Shown: piece by piece, positions 63,702 to 64,000 of the stretch
Numbering within the stretch: the first letter of the stretch is position 1
How the letters are laid out: each line of letters begins with the position of its first letter
NCBI RefSeq assembly: GCF_021653995.1
Contig: NZ_JAJJOZ010000002.1
Coordinates: 124,001-188,000 of the forward strand
Direction: 5' to 3'
Length of the DNA stretch: 64,000 bases
From: Allopusillimonas lactea
GTDB lineage: Bacteria > Pseudomonadota > Gammaproteobacteria > Burkholderiales > Burkholderiaceae_B
Position numbers and translations under genes: made by a program
The notes under the pieces: model-generated
What the model was told of the DNA's origin: nothing
Seen by the model: the letters and a program-made list of their open reading frames with translations, nothing else
Database searches by the model: none

Positions 63702-64000
63702 TTAAAATGTCTTTGGAATCATGAACATGCCGGCAGCGACCAGCGTGGGGACAATGGCCGCGCCCAGAAGCTTGATGGGAGAGATGGCACCGTCGGGGAA
63801 CGTGCCCTTGAGGATGGCGAAGCCGGCCGGGTTGGGCGCGTTGGCAATCACCGTGAGGCCGCCGCCCGTGACCGCGCCGGCAACCAACATATAGCGCCAG
63901 ATCTCATCAGTGCCCTCGACCAACGAACCCAGATAAGTGAGCGCCGCATTGTCAGTGACGGCCGTGAGCGCGGTAGCGCCCCAATACAGCACGATCGGTG
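63702..64000 (-). CDS. Putative Na+/H+ antiporter, C-terminal part (cut by window edge)
   Basis: The reverse-strand frame is open through the right edge and ends at 63702. It reads PIVLYWGATALTAVTDNAAL, then TYLGSLVEG and ANAPNPAGFAILKG. The match is to the 'putative Na+/H+ antiporter' membrane family, with TAVTDNAAL and VIANAPNPAG as conserved stretches in broken helices. Only the last 99 codons are present, so the start and full domain lie outside. Confidence 0.75.
   Translation of the reverse strand, partial: PIVLYWGATALTAVTDNAALTYLGSLVEGTDEIWRYMLVAGAVTGGGLTVIANAPNPAGFAILKGTFPDGAISPIKLLGAAIVPTLVAAGMFMIPKTF

Noticed and set aside
1..64000. Insertion sequences, prophage, tRNA/rRNA genes and CRISPR arrays
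   Set aside because: No transposase, integrase, phage structural gene, cloverleaf or regularly spaced repeat array was seen on either strand.

Overview
The window is a complete-looking stretch of a high-GC beta-proteobacterial chromosome. It most resembles the Alcaligenaceae (Bordetella, Achromobacter, Pusillimonas and relatives). The pointers are the divergent uvrA / MFS-ssb order, an orphan 'Bug'-type solute-binding repertoire, a betaproteobacterial cox cluster with DUF2970 and twin-transmembrane genes, and the FmdB-aspS-endonuclease/phosphatase-cardiolipin synthase order. Genus and species cannot be fixed from the sequence alone. No rRNA, tRNA, insertion sequence, prophage or CRISPR array was seen.

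Layout. 0-2.4 kb: the uvrA 5' part, an MFS exporter and ssb with a strong terminator. 2.4-24.4 kb: a large catabolic region. Its left half holds an SDR, a high-affinity branched-chain-type ABC importer (with LivM and LivG fused in one chain) and a GntR/FCD regulator, facing a divergent shikimate-dehydrogenase-like gene and a GMC oxidoreductase. Its right half holds a FadR-type regulator and an SDR facing a second full importer (SBP-LivH-LivM-LivG-LivF), another SDR, and a 2-oxoacid/acetoin-dehydrogenase-type complex (one-chain E1 alpha-beta, VOC protein, E2, E3). Each half has a palindromic operator candidate in its divergent promoter. 24.4-27.2 kb: nadB-nadA. 27.4-29.4 kb: an arsR-arsC-acr3 arsenic operon with its operator. 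29.5-33.5 kb: an NnrU-family protein, a lytic transglycosylase, a Tat-exported dienelactone hydrolase and a NUDIX protein.

33.7-42.3 kb: an aa3-type cytochrome c oxidase and assembly cluster (ctaC, ctaD, two small membrane proteins, ctaE, a twin-TM protein, SURF1, an SCO-like protein, ctaA, ctaB, SCO). Notably there is no Cox11/CtaG gene. 42.3-46.3 kb: a CPA1 antiporter with a cyclic-nucleotide-binding-like tail and rpoH preceded by a perfect CIRCE element. Between them lies a likely small RNA with a C/U-rich loop. 46.6-57.9 kb: a second catabolic region with an orphan LivK-type binding protein, a porin, an IclR regulator and a co-directional run of hydrolase, Bug, carotenoid-oxygenase-family enzyme, hydrolase, Bug, SDR and aldehyde dehydrogenase. 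58-63.2 kb: cardiolipin-synthase-like, esterase, endonuclease/phosphatase, aspS and FmdB genes. The window ends inside a putative Na+/H+ antiporter gene.

How it works together. Housekeeping genes (DNA repair, NAD synthesis, respiration, heat shock, tRNA charging) are interleaved with two substrate-specific catabolic regions. In each, an uptake system, a dedicated regulator and several oxidoreductases are packed with short gaps or ATGA overlaps. Substrates are not identifiable from sequence. The left region looks suited to oxidising a hydroxylated, perhaps cyclic, compound and cleaving the keto product to an acyl-CoA. The right region looks suited to splitting a stilbene-, phenylpropenoid- or apocarotenoid-like double bond and oxidising the resulting aldehyde.
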